The position numbers and the translations under genes are program-made. Of a DNA stretch of 64,000 bases, positions 26,941 to 35,410 are shown piece by piece. The stretch comes from Flavobacterium sp. YJ01. GTDB lineage: Bacteria > Bacteroidota > Bacteroidia > Flavobacteriales > Flavobacteriaceae. Numbering within the stretch: position 1 is the first letter of the stretch; every line of letters begins with the position of its first letter. The stretch is from positions 1,922,001 to 1,986,000 of the forward strand of contig NZ_CP119757.1 in assembly GCF_029320955.1 (NCBI RefSeq). The letters run 5' to 3'. The notes beneath the pieces are model-generated. The model was not told where the DNA came from, searched no databases, and saw only the letters and a list, made by a program, of their open reading frames with translations.

Positions 26941-27013
26941 CGCGGGATAGAGCAGTAGGCAGCTCGTCGGGCTCATAACCCGAAGGTCACAGGTTCGAGT
27001 CCTGTTCCCGCTA
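26941..27013 (+). tRNA. Initiator tRNA-fMet (anticodon CAT)
   Basis: A cloverleaf of 73 nt without CCA. The first acceptor base C is unpaired (C1 opposite T72), and the anticodon stem TCGGG/CCCGA has three consecutive G-C pairs next to the loop CTCATAA; both are hallmarks of bacterial initiator tRNA. The T-arm is ACAGG TTCGAGT CCTGT. Its 3' end TTCCCGCTAC is repeated at 7704-7713 beside copy A of the 97-bp repeat. Confidence 0.95.
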
Positions 27014-27021
27014 CACAGACT

Positions 27022-27118
27022 AAAGCTTCAGAGAAATCTGGAGCTTTTTTGTTTATCTTAGATTTTTACTTAAGCTTGATGCAGATTGCGAGTGCGAAGT
27101 CGGAGACATTCGCACAGC
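27022..27118 (+). repeat. 97-bp dispersed repeat copy B, directly after tRNA-fMet
   Basis: Terminator hairpin (AGCTTCAGA / TCTGGAGCT, T6) that probably ends the tRNA transcript, then an AT-rich linker and a GTGCGAA / TTCGCAC hairpin with the loop GTCGGAGACA. Nearly identical to copy C at 27701; the pair brackets the 126-residue ORF between them. Confidence 0.8.
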
Positions 27119-27241
27119 GCTTTCATTAAACTCCTCGAAGAGCGGGGCTTTTTTTGTTTATCTTAACAATCATGATTTCAATCTGCTCACGAGCGGGACG
27201 CTCAAGCGAGCAAAGGAAATAAACAAATACGATAATAGACT

Positions 27242-27622
27242 ATGAAAAATAGTAAGATTGTAATTATAATGATGATATTGGGACTTATTTTCTCAATATA
27301 TTTTTTGTCAGCAGATTCAAAATCACAAAAAGAATTAATTGAAATTAACACTGCAACTAGTGTCAAAATGAAAATAAAAGTTGCATACAATGAACGAGGA
27401 ATTTATATTTTAAATGATAAGTTTTTTGTCCGTAGCGATACTCATATTTTAGGAAATGACTATTCGATATCTAAAGACAAGGCTATTTGGAGACCTACAA
27501 ATAAAAAATACATACCTAGTATATCCGACATTTCTGCTCCTTTTGAAATTTATAAAAATAAAAATAGTGACACATTAACTCTTATAAAAGGTAATAAAAA
27601 AATCATCCTATTACTTGAATAA
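27242..27622 (+). CDS. Hypothetical membrane-anchored or secreted protein (126 aa)
   Basis: 126 residues with one N-terminal hydrophobic segment (IVIIMMILGLIFSIYFLSA), then a basic, strand-rich domain ending ILLLE. The segment could be a signal anchor or cleavable signal. No family recognised. The gene lies between two near-identical 97-bp direct repeats immediately after tRNA-fMet and looks like accessory cargo. AT content is high, similar to the other genes of this patch. Confidence 0.55.
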   Translation: MKNSKIVIIMMILGLIFSIYFLSADSKSQKELIEINTATSVKMKIKVAYNERGIYILNDKFFVRSDTHILGNDYSISKDKAIWRPTNKKYIPSISDISAPFEIYKNKNSDTLTLIKGNKKIILLLE

Positions 27623-27700
27623 TATTCGAACCTAATTTAATATTGTTTGATATTTATTTTATATAAATCATCCTGAAAATGTCCCATTAGGCTACTAAGT

Positions 27701-27798
27701 AAAAGCTTCAGAGAAATCTGGAGCTTTTTTGTTTATCTTAGATTTTTACTTAAGCTTGATGCAGATTGCGAGTGCGAAGTCGGAGACATTCGCACAGC
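27701..27798 (+). repeat. 97-bp dispersed repeat copy C
   Basis: Same order as copies A and B: GAAA-loop terminator hairpin, the TTAGATTTTTACTTAAGCTT linker, then the second hairpin with the GTCGGAGACA loop. It is preceded by GCTACTAAG, as in copy A. Confidence 0.8.
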
Positions 27799-27882
27799 TT
27801 TTCATAAGACACTTTTCAGAGAGCTGGTATTTATAATATGGCAAAAATGCGCCAATAGGAACACGTTGCAAAAAGTAAATAT

Positions 27883-28470
27883 ATGACATGCCTAAAAAAA
27901 ATATTTTTAGTAATTCCTTTTCTCCTCATATCTTGTTCTAGCAGATTATACGTGGAAAATTATGATTCCATAAATGCATTTTTAGACACTCAAAATCTGA
28001 ATAAGAATAAAGTGTATATTTTACAGAGTGATAAAGAATTAAACAAACAAGCTCTAAGAATTTTTAACGGCGGTGAAGGAAGCAAACATATTACTTATCC
28101 AACAGATTCCATAGACTATACAGACGGTTTATTTGTCGAAAAACACTGGAAGAAAATGTATAAAGAATATGCTGGTGATACTATAAAAAAATATTGGAAA
28201 AAGGAAGATTTTCCTCATTACAATTTCATTTTAGAAAAAGGAACCGGTTTAACTTTAAAAGAATCTTTTCTAAGAAAGCATAAGGATAGTAGAATTAATG
28301 AAATGATTATCCTTTCAGAACCAATGCATTACAGGAATAAAAAATACATAATTTTTTATTATCTAAAAATATATTTTGAAAGCAGTGGAACTTCTCAAGT
28401 TGTTATTATGAAAAAAAACAAAAGCAAATGGGAAGTTGTCAAAATAGTTGGAGATTACATTTACAAATAA
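27883..28470 (+). CDS. Hypothetical lipoprotein (195 aa)
   Basis: Signal MTCLKKIFLVIPFLLISCSS with a lipobox-like LISC (Cys18) marks a lipoprotein. The mature part contains YVENYDSINAFLDTQNLNKN and many lysine/tyrosine-rich strands, and a C-terminal section (NKSKWEVVKIVGDYIYK) like the end of small secreted proteins that report on membrane state. No family recognised. It lies in the accessory patch after tRNA-fMet; its last 10 bases overlap the convergent gene. Confidence 0.6.
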   Translation: MTCLKKIFLVIPFLLISCSSRLYVENYDSINAFLDTQNLNKNKVYILQSDKELNKQALRIFNGGEGSKHITYPTDSIDYTDGLFVEKHWKKMYKEYAGDTIKKYWKKEDFPHYNFILEKGTGLTLKESFLRKHKDSRINEMIILSEPMHYRNKKYIIFYYLKIYFESSGTSQVVIMKKNKSKWEVVKIVGDYIYK

Positions 28471-28748
28471 CTTTTACCGTAAATTTCAAAAAGAATAATT
28501 AAAAACCAAGTAATCCCAATAATCACAATACTCATTCCGAAGATTTTTCTTTTAAATTCAAAAACTTCTAATAAACCAAATAAAATTAATAACGGAGAAC
28601 ATAACCAAACTTGAATATAATAGTGATATGGCAACAATGGTAAGCTACCGAAAATAAGATAATTTTCAACAACATATATAACGATAGGATACAAAACAAT
28701 ACCAATTAGAAGAATAATTATTATATCGATAACTTTGATTAATCTCAT
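28461..28748 (-). CDS. Small integral membrane protein (95 aa)
   Basis: 95 residues with three hydrophobic segments (IIIILLIGIVLYPIVIYVV, LCSPLLILFGLLEVFEF, MSIVIIGITWFLIILFEI). No family recognised. Its 3' end overlaps the convergent lipoprotein gene by 10 bp. Part of the AT-rich accessory patch. Confidence 0.55.
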   Translation of the reverse strand: MRLIKVIDIIIILLIGIVLYPIVIYVVENYLIFGSLPLLPYHYYIQVWLCSPLLILFGLLEVFEFKRKIFGMSIVIIGITWFLIILFEIYGKSYL

Positions 28749-28801
28749 GTCTTAATTCTTTTACAATTTTAAAAATCCTTTGTTCGCGCTAGCAAATGTT
28801 T

Positions 28802-29431
28802 TTACTTCAATTTTTGCTCTGTCGATTTTATTTGCACAAAGTCTTCAGATTTAGTAAAATACTCTAATCCTAAAACTAAAAGTATGGCACTTGCATTATA
28901 TACTTTCTGCATTATGATAGCCCAAGCCAAATAACCAAATCCAAATAAGATAAAGAAACAGTAAAAAGTCAATAAGCAAATAATGCAAAAAAATTTAAGA
29001 AAATGAAGTTTTGACTTTAGCATAAGTATAGTAATTATAAATAAGCCTATCAAGGTTAAAACAATCGATATTGTTCCTACGTCGTGCAAAGGTGTTGCTA
29101 TCAAAAAAATAAATAAGATGTTAGCAAAACCTATATATTTTAAAATATTAGCCCAACTTGAAACTATTTTTTTTGACATATGAATAAAAAATACGCCATA
29201 ACCAACTGACTGAAAAGCCACTCCGATAATCGCCCAAACTCTACCAGGATTTTCTAGACCATTTATGGCTTTTGTCGCAAACAAATTGCTAACATAATTT
29301 TTTGACCAGCCAAATCCAATAGAATTTTTGTCGAGTAATGAACCTCCTGGATAAAGTGAAGCGGCTATTACTATCAAAATAATTGAAATGACCATACATA
29401 TCAAAACCGAGTATTTCTTGATTGTTTGCAT
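28802..29431 (-). CDS. DUF998-like multi-pass membrane protein
   Basis: The ATG at 29431 (MQTIKKYSVLICMVISIILI) is preferred; the longer frame from 29482 adds 17 unlikely residues. About 209 residues with six membrane segments. The first loop SLYPGGSLLDKNSIGFGWSK, then NYVSNLF resembles the P-G-G/G-Y-x-x-x-x-N-x-(I/L)S loop of DUF998 proteins. The conserved TPLHDVGTISI in the middle also fits. Function unknown. Last gene of the AT-rich patch; about 240 bp of featureless DNA separates it from the next promoter. Confidence 0.55.
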   Translation of the reverse strand: MQTIKKYSVLICMVISIILIVIAASLYPGGSLLDKNSIGFGWSKNYVSNLFATKAINGLENPGRVWAIIGVAFQSVGYGVFFIHMSKKIVSSWANILKYIGFANILFIFLIATPLHDVGTISIVLTLIGLFIITILMLKSKLHFLKFFCIICLLTFYCFFILFGFGYLAWAIIMQKVYNASAILLVLGLEYFTKSEDFVQIKSTEQKLK

Positions 29432-29667
29432 AATTATTATATCCTTGCATTTGTTTATTAACCAATACATTATTTGCATCACGTTAATTTACAACTAATC
29501 ATTAACTTCAGAATCTATTTAACTCACATCACAAATTTCATAAAAAAACTCCCATAATCGAACATGATTTTTTTGATTTTTCATTCTTCAATGTTAAGTT
29601 TCAGAGAAATCGCAAACTTTTTGCGTTATTTTAAAAAAGGAGCATTTAAAAAATGATTTGGTATGAG

Positions 29668-29675
29668 TATCTTTG
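29668..29675 (+). promoter_or_regulatory. -7 element TATCTTTG before the Ppx/GppA-like gene
   Basis: The TAnnTTTG box lies 52 bases before the ATG at 29728. An upstream in-frame start at 29653 would precede this box, so this element decides the start. Confidence 0.55.
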
Positions 29676-29727
29676 CGCTCGAAAATACCTACTGAACATT
29701 CTTTATTTTAAATTATATTATAACACA

Positions 29728-30822
29728 ATGCTTACAAAAAACAAACCCCAAATTTTACTTTTTATTCTAGCAAGTTTCTTTGTTTCTATTCATTCATTCT
29801 CTCAAAAAAGCATTTATGCTGGAATTGAAATCGGACGTAGAGCTATAAAAGTTTCTGTTCTTGATGTAAATAATATCAGAAAAGCCGATTACAAAATTCT
29901 TTCTTTCTGGACAGATAGAATTCCATTTGCAGATCATATCGGTGCTAACGGTCAATTGACTCCAGAAGACATCAACAAAACAAGTGTTATTGTTGTAGAT
30001 CAATTGAAGAAAATTAGAACCGATTATAAAATTCTTGACGAAAATATCTTTATCGTTGCGGCACCCGTTTTTGCTTCTGCAAGCAATGTTGATGTTTTGA
30101 AAAACAAAATCAAAATGTTGACAGACAAAAATCTTGATGTTTTAAATGTTAATGAAGAAGCTAAAACGTTAGTAAAAGGCGCTATGCCTCCTGTTGATTA
30201 TGCTAACGCTTTCCTTTTAGATATTGGAGCTCAAACTACAAAAGGCGGTTATATTGATGAACTTGAGGATAACAAATTAGAGTTTGTTCCTTTAGAACTA
30301 GATTTTGGAACGATGACACTTACAGATGCTGTAAAGAAAACGGTTGTAAATCCAAATCAAGCAAATGATATGTCAACATATCAGGAAAAATCTTTTGATT
30401 TTAATCCGATTCTTCGCAAAAAAGTAAAAGAAATGATTGATGCAAATCCGCTTTTGGCTAAAAAAGATAAAGTTTATTTATCTGGTGGAGCTGTTTGGGC
30501 TTTTTCAACGTTGTATTATAATGAAAACGTAAAAGAACATTATATTACTTTAACAATGGAAGACATCATTAATTATGATGCTATTTTAAAGAATAATTTT
30601 AACAAGTTTACCAACCTTGCTAAAACGAATAAAGAAGCAGAGAGAGTTTTAAAAACGTATGATCAGGCATATCTTATTTCGGCAAACAATATTTTGACAA
30701 CTTGTCTTGAAGGTATTCCAAATTTAAATGCAAAGAAAGTATACTTCGTAAAAGACGGACAAGTTACTTGGCTGATTTCTTATATCGCAGATCGTTCTAA
30801 AAAAGTAAATACTAATTTTTAA
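29728..30822 (+). CDS. Exported Ppx/GppA-like (actin-fold) phosphatase protein
   Basis: 364 residues from the ATG at 29728. A signal sequence (ILLFILASFFVSIHSFSQ) precedes an actin/ASKHA fold like exopolyphosphatase: phosphate-1 loop GIEIGRRAIKVSV, NVNEEAKTLVKG matching the Ppx Glu region, phosphate-2 FLLDIGAQTTKGG in place of DIGGGSTE, and YLSGGAVWA near the end. Ppx/GppA enzymes remove phosphate from polyphosphate or pppGpp in the cytoplasm, so an exported copy is unusual. The changed phosphate-2 loop (GAQTT for GGGST) may alter activity. It has its own promoter box and a perfect hairpin terminator. Confidence 0.7.
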   Translation: MLTKNKPQILLFILASFFVSIHSFSQKSIYAGIEIGRRAIKVSVLDVNNIRKADYKILSFWTDRIPFADHIGANGQLTPEDINKTSVIVVDQLKKIRTDYKILDENIFIVAAPVFASASNVDVLKNKIKMLTDKNLDVLNVNEEAKTLVKGAMPPVDYANAFLLDIGAQTTKGGYIDELEDNKLEFVPLELDFGTMTLTDAVKKTVVNPNQANDMSTYQEKSFDFNPILRKKVKEMIDANPLLAKKDKVYLSGGAVWAFSTLYYNENVKEHYITLTMEDIINYDAILKNNFNKFTNLAKTNKEAERVLKTYDQAYLISANNILTTCLEGIPNLNAKKVYFVKDGQVTWLISYIADRSKKVNTNF

Positions 30823-30843
30823 GTATTTGTCTTATCATAAATT

Positions 30844-30875
30844 AAAAAGCTTCAGATTTCTCTGAAGCTTTTTTT
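30844..30875 (+). terminator. Terminator after the Ppx/GppA-like gene
   Basis: AGCTTCAGA, loop TTTC, TCTGAAGCT (perfect), then T7; a member of the repeated hairpin family. Confidence 0.85.
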
Positions 30876-30883
30876 ATATAAAA

Positions 30884-30908
30884 AAAGACCATTTTTAAGA
30901 TGGTCTTT
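30884..30908 (-). terminator. Terminator of the 101-aa gene (minus strand)
   Basis: AAAGACCAT pairs with ATGGTCTTT around a 7-base loop; on the minus strand it is followed by a T-run. It lies 20 bp past the stop codon of the minus-strand gene. Confidence 0.75.
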
Positions 30909-30928
30909 AAATCTTATTTTGAGAAAAA

Positions 30929-31234
30929 TTATGCTCTGAATAAAGCATATTTATTGTGGTTGAACAAAACTCTATCATAAGGAACATAAAGCGAAACAAT
31001 CTTTTCTGATGATTCGTCAAATTTGATTCCGTTGTGCTTTCTAAACAAATAAATTTCTTTTAAGCAATTTGAAAGACTTTGGTGAATTTCAGTTGTAAAA
31101 GTTGGTACTTTTTTATCGTTTACCAAAAGATCAATCTGATAATTTGAACTACTTTTTGATAAATTATTACCAATAATTCTAATCGTAAAAATTGCAGATT
31201 TTCCGTATTGTTCACCTTGATATTGTAGTGTCAT
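30929..31234 (-). CDS. Hypothetical protein (101 aa)
   Basis: 101 residues (MTLQYQGEQYGKSAIFTIRI ... VLFNHNKYALFRA), cytoplasmic, with alternating strands followed by one helix (FTTEIHQSLSNCLKEIYLFRK). Not recognised. It has a clean terminator. The 525 bases upstream to 31759 hold only a minus-strand hairpin terminator and AT-rich sequence. Confidence 0.6.
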   Translation of the reverse strand: MTLQYQGEQYGKSAIFTIRIIGNNLSKSSSNYQIDLLVNDKKVPTFTTEIHQSLSNCLKEIYLFRKHNGIKFDESSEKIVSLYVPYDRVLFNHNKYALFRA

Positions 31235-31390
31235 AATTTCTGTTTTTTATTGGTTAGTAATACAGCCGATCACTCGGCTTTCTCTCTTAAATGTTTATAT
31301 TAAAGTTATAAAATTTTTAGACAAACATAAAAAAACCTTTCTAAATTAAATGTTATTTTTTTTGAAATATCATGCGTTCTAAAAAAACAA

Positions 31391-31415
31391 AAAACCGTAA
31401 ACGAGTTACGGTTTT
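31391..31415 (-). terminator. Orphan minus-strand terminator
   Basis: AAAACCGTAA, loop ACGAG, TTACGGTTTT is perfect. On the minus strand it is followed by a long T-rich tail. No minus-strand gene ends here, so it may close a small RNA or block antisense transcription. Confidence 0.6.
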
Positions 31416-31759
31416 GCAATTAACTAAATATATTTAATCAACTTTTTTAACGAGTGTAAAATTCATTCATAAGCACGATTAATTTTGGGTAACAATTGTA
31501 ATTTATTTTTTTGGTTATGTTTGTGCTAAAAGACATTTCTGCTTTTGTTTTCGTTTAGAAAAATATCGAGATTTTCCACAGAACGATTTTGTCTCTTAAT
31601 TCGTAGGCTAAATTATGGATTTCATAGATATAATACTCATAATGTCGACAATCTGTTAATAAAAAAATATTTAACAGTCTTTAACTTACTTTTATAAACA
31701 TATTCAACATAATCTATTTTTAACTACATTTGACTAACTAATTCTAAAAACCTCACATT

Positions 31760-32248
31760 ATGGAAATTAACTTTTACGCATTCTTAATTTCGGCTGTCGT
31801 AACGCTTGTTATTGGTTTTATCTGGTACAACCCAAAAGTGTTCGGAACAATCTGGATGAGAGAAAACAACTTCACACAAGAAGAATTAAGAAGCGGAAAT
31901 ATGCTCAAAATTTTTGGGTTTACGTACATTTTTGCTTTAATGATTTCAATGACTTTAATGTCTTTGACAATTCATCAATCTGGAGCAGTAGGAATGGTTG
32001 GCGGACCGCCATTGATAGCAAGCGCTAAACCTTCTTTTGCTGCTTTTATGGCAGATTATGGCACCGCTTACAGAACATTCAAACATGGAGCTTTACACGG
32101 ATTTATGTCTGGATTGTTTTTTGCTTTTCCGCTTATCGGAATTAATGGATTATTCGAAAGAAAATCTTGGAAATATATTTTCATTCACGCAGGATATTGG
32201 ATGGTTTCACTAACATTAATGGGCGGAATTATCTGCGCTTTCGCATAA
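31760..32248 (+). CDS. DUF1761 membrane protein
   Basis: 162 residues with four membrane segments. It begins INFYAFLISAVVTLVIGFIW, then YNPKVFGTIWMREN, the DUF1761 hallmark of a first helix ending in W-Y-(N/S)-P-x-(L/V)-F-G. The family is conserved in Bacteroidota and other phyla, with unknown function. Single gene; a hairpin terminator follows directly. Confidence 0.8.
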   Translation: MEINFYAFLISAVVTLVIGFIWYNPKVFGTIWMRENNFTQEELRSGNMLKIFGFTYIFALMISMTLMSLTIHQSGAVGMVGGPPLIASAKPSFAAFMADYGTAYRTFKHGALHGFMSGLFFAFPLIGINGLFERKSWKYIFIHAGYWMVSLTLMGGIICAFA

Positions 32249-32259
32249 ACTAAATATAG

Positions 32260-32296
32260 AAACTCGTTTGGTTTAAGAATCGAACGAGTTTTTCTT
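32260..32296 (+). terminator. Terminator after the DUF1761 gene
   Basis: AAACTCGTT and AACGAGTTT form the stem, followed by TTCTT. Confidence 0.65.
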
Positions 32297-32363
32297 AATA
32301 ATAACTTAAAGAAAGTTAGTTATTGCAATTATTATCTAATTTTGACGAAATTAGTCGACTCTC

Positions 32364-33509
32364 TTGAACACAACTTTTTCTTTCCAAATTTACAAAAGCG
32401 CTTCTCTGCTGCCTACAGAATGGAATTCGCTTGCTGAAAATAATATCTTTTTGACAAGAGAATATCTTGAAGTTCTGGAAAACTCTTCTCCAGTAAATAT
32501 GACTTGCCATTTTATTGGAATTTTTGAAGAAACAAAACTGATCGGAATTGTTCTAACGCAATTTTTATTTGCTGAAAAACTAGAATCTTTTGGAGAGCGC
32601 GATAAATGCTTAAAAACGTCTGTTCGTAATTTTGCTCTAAAGAACTTCGCATCGCATGTTTTATTTGTTGGTAATAATATGCTAACTGGACAGAACGCTT
32701 TTGTTTTTGATCCAAAAATCAAGCAATCAAAGGCGATTAAAACTCTTCATAAAGCAATTAATCAACTGAAGAAAGATTTAAAAGAAAGCGGAAAAAAAGT
32801 TCATATAACGAGTATAAAAGATTTTACTGCAAAAGAAATCGAACCTTTACAAGCTGAATTTAAAAACAATTATACGTTTTCAACTCAGCCAAATATGATT
32901 TTTGACATCAATGAAAACTGGAAAACAGAGCAAGATTACATTGATGCTTTGTCTAAAAAATACCGAGATCAATACAAACGTGCACGAAAAAAATCGGAAG
33001 GGATTGTAAAACAGCAATTGTCTCTTTCTGATATTAAGCAATACGAAGATATTATTTATGATTTGTACTTTCATGTGGCTAAAAATGCGCCTTTTAATAC
33101 TTTTTTTCTAGCTAGAAATCACTTTAGTTTTTTCAAAGAAATTATGGGAGAAAGTTTTCTTCTTTACGGTTATTTTTTAGATGAAAAATTAATTGGTTTC
33201 AATACTTTGATAAAAAACGGCGACGTAATGGATACTTATTTTTTAGGTTATGACGAAAGTGTTCAGCGCGAAAAAATGCTTTATTTAAATATGCTGTACG
33301 ATATGATCGCCTATTCTATTAAAAAAGGCTTTCGAGAAATTGTTTTTGCCAGAACAGCGCTAGAAATCAAAAGTTCTGTTGGAGCAAAACCAGTAAAAAT
33401 GTATGGTTTAATTACGCACAGTAATGCATTAATTAACCATAACATTTCTAGGTTTTTTAATTATTTGGAACCGAAAACAGAATGGCAGGAAAGAAATCCA
33501 TTTAAATAA
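32364..33509 (+). CDS. GNAT-family (BioF2/FemAB-like) acyltransferase
   Basis: 381 residues. The C-terminal half (DALSKKYRDQYKRARKK, then FLARNHFSFFKEIMGESFLL, then GYFLDEKLIGFNTLI) matches the Acetyltransf_6 (BioF2-like) GNAT domain shared with FemAB peptide-bridge enzymes. The start is the TTG at 32364; a stop at 32352-32354 rules out earlier starts and no ATG occurs before the conserved TEWNSLAENNIFLTREYLEV segment. Likely cytoplasmic or peripheral; the acceptor is unknown. It converges on the diacylglycerol-kinase-like gene, with stops 5 bp apart. Confidence 0.75.
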   Translation: MNTTFSFQIYKSASLLPTEWNSLAENNIFLTREYLEVLENSSPVNMTCHFIGIFEETKLIGIVLTQFLFAEKLESFGERDKCLKTSVRNFALKNFASHVLFVGNNMLTGQNAFVFDPKIKQSKAIKTLHKAINQLKKDLKESGKKVHITSIKDFTAKEIEPLQAEFKNNYTFSTQPNMIFDINENWKTEQDYIDALSKKYRDQYKRARKKSEGIVKQQLSLSDIKQYEDIIYDLYFHVAKNAPFNTFFLARNHFSFFKEIMGESFLLYGYFLDEKLIGFNTLIKNGDVMDTYFLGYDESVQREKMLYLNMLYDMIAYSIKKGFREIVFARTALEIKSSVGAKPVKMYGLITHSNALINHNISRFFNYLEPKTEWQERNPFK

Positions 33510-33514
33510 AAAAT

Positions 33515-34384
33515 CTAAGGCACAGCGATTTTCATTTGTTTGTGTAAAATATGAATTTCTAAAGATTTCTGTGCTCCGCAATATTCGCCATCGATTTGAA
33601 AATTTACAGGATAATCGGTTTTTATTTCTGCTTTATCTGTCGAAATAATGATAATATCGTCTGAATCAATTGGCATATTGCCAGTAATAATTTTTCCGAT
33701 TAATAATAAATCGAGACTTTTTAAAATCACCAATTCAAACTTTCCATCATTCATAGAACCGTTTGGATTTATGATTACGCCAGTTCCGTATTTTTGCGAA
33801 TTAGCCACAACGATCATTCTTGCTGTATGTTCTACAACTTTATTATTGGCAGAAATAGTTGCCACAAAAGGCTCTTCTGATTCTTTAAGTGTCGTAAAAG
33901 CTTGCAAGGCATATCCCCAAAAGCCTCTAACATCGCTTTCCTCGTAGTTTTTAACCAAGTTGGCATTCAAACCAAGATCGCTTAAATGGATGCTTTTTTT
34001 GCCGTTAATACAAATCATATCCATTTCGATGTAATGATTTAAAAAGGCAACTTTTAAATTTTGTTCAATTCCCTCAGGAAGATTTAAGTCTACCGAAAGC
34101 CCGTTTGCCGAACCGGCCGGTAAAATCCCGATAATAACATCATGTTCTTCAACAGCTTCAGCAACCATTTTGATAGTTCCGTCTCCACCAGCGACAATAA
34201 TTCGCTCTGGGAGGAATTTATCATAAAGCGTCTGAATATTTTTAATATCATTTTTTCCAGTCGTTTCATAAACTTCCAGATCAAAATGATTTGTGGTTGC
34301 AAATTCTTCGACAGAACCAATTAAATCGGTTTTATCAAGGTCACCCGATATCGGATTGACAACAAATAGGATATTCTTTTTCAA
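33515..34384 (-). CDS. Diacylglycerol-kinase-family lipid kinase (YegS/BmrU-like)
   Basis: 289 residues. The catalytic domain shows NPISGDLDK near the start, GGDGT at 66-70 (nucleotide/catalytic loop) and GILPAGSANGLSVDL, followed by the C-terminal beta-sandwich with NPNGSMNDGKFELVI and FQIDGEYC. This is the DagK/sphingosine kinase fold; bacterial YegS homologues phosphorylate lipids such as diacylglycerol or phosphatidylglycerol. It is divergent from the App1-like phosphatase gene (60-bp spacer), and the two may act on opposite sides of phosphatidic-acid metabolism. Confidence 0.85.
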   Translation of the reverse strand: MKKNILFVVNPISGDLDKTDLIGSVEEFATTNHFDLEVYETTGKNDIKNIQTLYDKFLPERIIVAGGDGTIKMVAEAVEEHDVIIGILPAGSANGLSVDLNLPEGIEQNLKVAFLNHYIEMDMICINGKKSIHLSDLGLNANLVKNYEESDVRGFWGYALQAFTTLKESEEPFVATISANNKVVEHTARMIVVANSQKYGTGVIINPNGSMNDGKFELVILKSLDLLLIGKIITGNMPIDSDDIIIISTDKAEIKTDYPVNFQIDGEYCGAQKSLEIHILHKQMKIAVP

Positions 34385-34444
34385 AATTTTATTTTTAAAA
34401 ATAATTTAAATTGAGTAAATTACAGTATACATAAATGTACGTAA

Positions 34445-35407
34445 ATGAAACCAATTCTACAATTATATCGAGGTTATGCTAATGAACAAGAATTAATTGT
34501 AATGGGACACGTTTTAAGAAGAGAAAACAATTATGATTTTCAGAGGAAAAACTTAAAAAATGCCCGCTCAATTCTCAATTTATTCAGAATAAAAACCATT
34601 AAAAACTTTGACGTTTATCTTCATTATAATGACCAAACAATTCATACTAAAACTTTAGAAGACGGTTATTTCAATTTTTGTATTCCGTTAGAGAAAGAAA
34701 CTCATTTTGGATGGATGCCGTACGAAGTAAGTCTAAAATACAACAATGAAACTACAATCTGTAAAGGCAGTTTTATTCGGCCTCACAAAGGAAAACTCGG
34801 AATTATATCGGATATTGATGATACTTTTTTGATTTCACACACGAATAACTTTTTCAAAAAAATTTACATTTTATTGTTTAGAAATGTAAACGACCGAAAA
34901 GTTTTTAAAGATGTTGTTTCGCATTATCAAGCATTGAGTTCCGCTGGACGTCAGAATACAGAAGAAGTGAATGCTTTTTTCTACATCTCAAGCAGTGAAT
35001 GGAATTTGTACCGATTTATTGCAAAATTTACTAAAATAAACAAATTGCCAAAGGCTGTTTTTCTACTGAAAGATATTAAAAGAGGAATTACCGATTTTTT
35101 TATGAGTGGCAGAGGAAACCATGATCATAAATATGAGAAAATAAAACATGTTGTAGAATTTTATCCTACTTTGAAATACGTTTTAATGGGCGACGATTCG
35201 CAACACGATCCAGTTTTGTACGAGCGAATCTGCAAAATATTTCCAGTAACTGTTATAGCGGTTTATATTAGACAAACTGGTAAATCTCAGAAAAAAGAAG
35301 TGACTAAAATTTTAAAAAATTTAGAAAGTTTAAATGTTTCTGTTTGTTATTTTAAAGACAGCAGCCAAGCAATTGAACATTCTAGATCTATCGGGATTAT
35401 TAAGTAG
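34445..35407 (+). CDS. App1-family phosphatidate phosphatase-like protein (DUF2183)
   Basis: 320 residues. GKLGIISDIDDTFLISHT at about 117-133 holds the HAD-type DxDxT (Asp123, Asp125, Thr127), and FFYISSSEWNLYRFIAKF, then LKDIKRG, then HKYEKIKHVVEFYP, then YVLMGDDSQHDP complete the App1 catalytic domain. Yeast App1 dephosphorylates phosphatidic acid. The N-terminal 110 residues form a beta domain as in other bacterial members. No signal peptide. Divergent from the lipid kinase; followed by a large nested palindrome. Confidence 0.85.
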   Translation: MKPILQLYRGYANEQELIVMGHVLRRENNYDFQRKNLKNARSILNLFRIKTIKNFDVYLHYNDQTIHTKTLEDGYFNFCIPLEKETHFGWMPYEVSLKYNNETTICKGSFIRPHKGKLGIISDIDDTFLISHTNNFFKKIYILLFRNVNDRKVFKDVVSHYQALSSAGRQNTEEVNAFFYISSSEWNLYRFIAKFTKINKLPKAVFLLKDIKRGITDFFMSGRGNHDHKYEKIKHVVEFYPTLKYVLMGDDSQHDPVLYERICKIFPVTVIAVYIRQTGKSQKKEVTKILKNLESLNVSVCYFKDSSQAIEHSRSIGIIK

Positions 35408-35410
35408 TTT

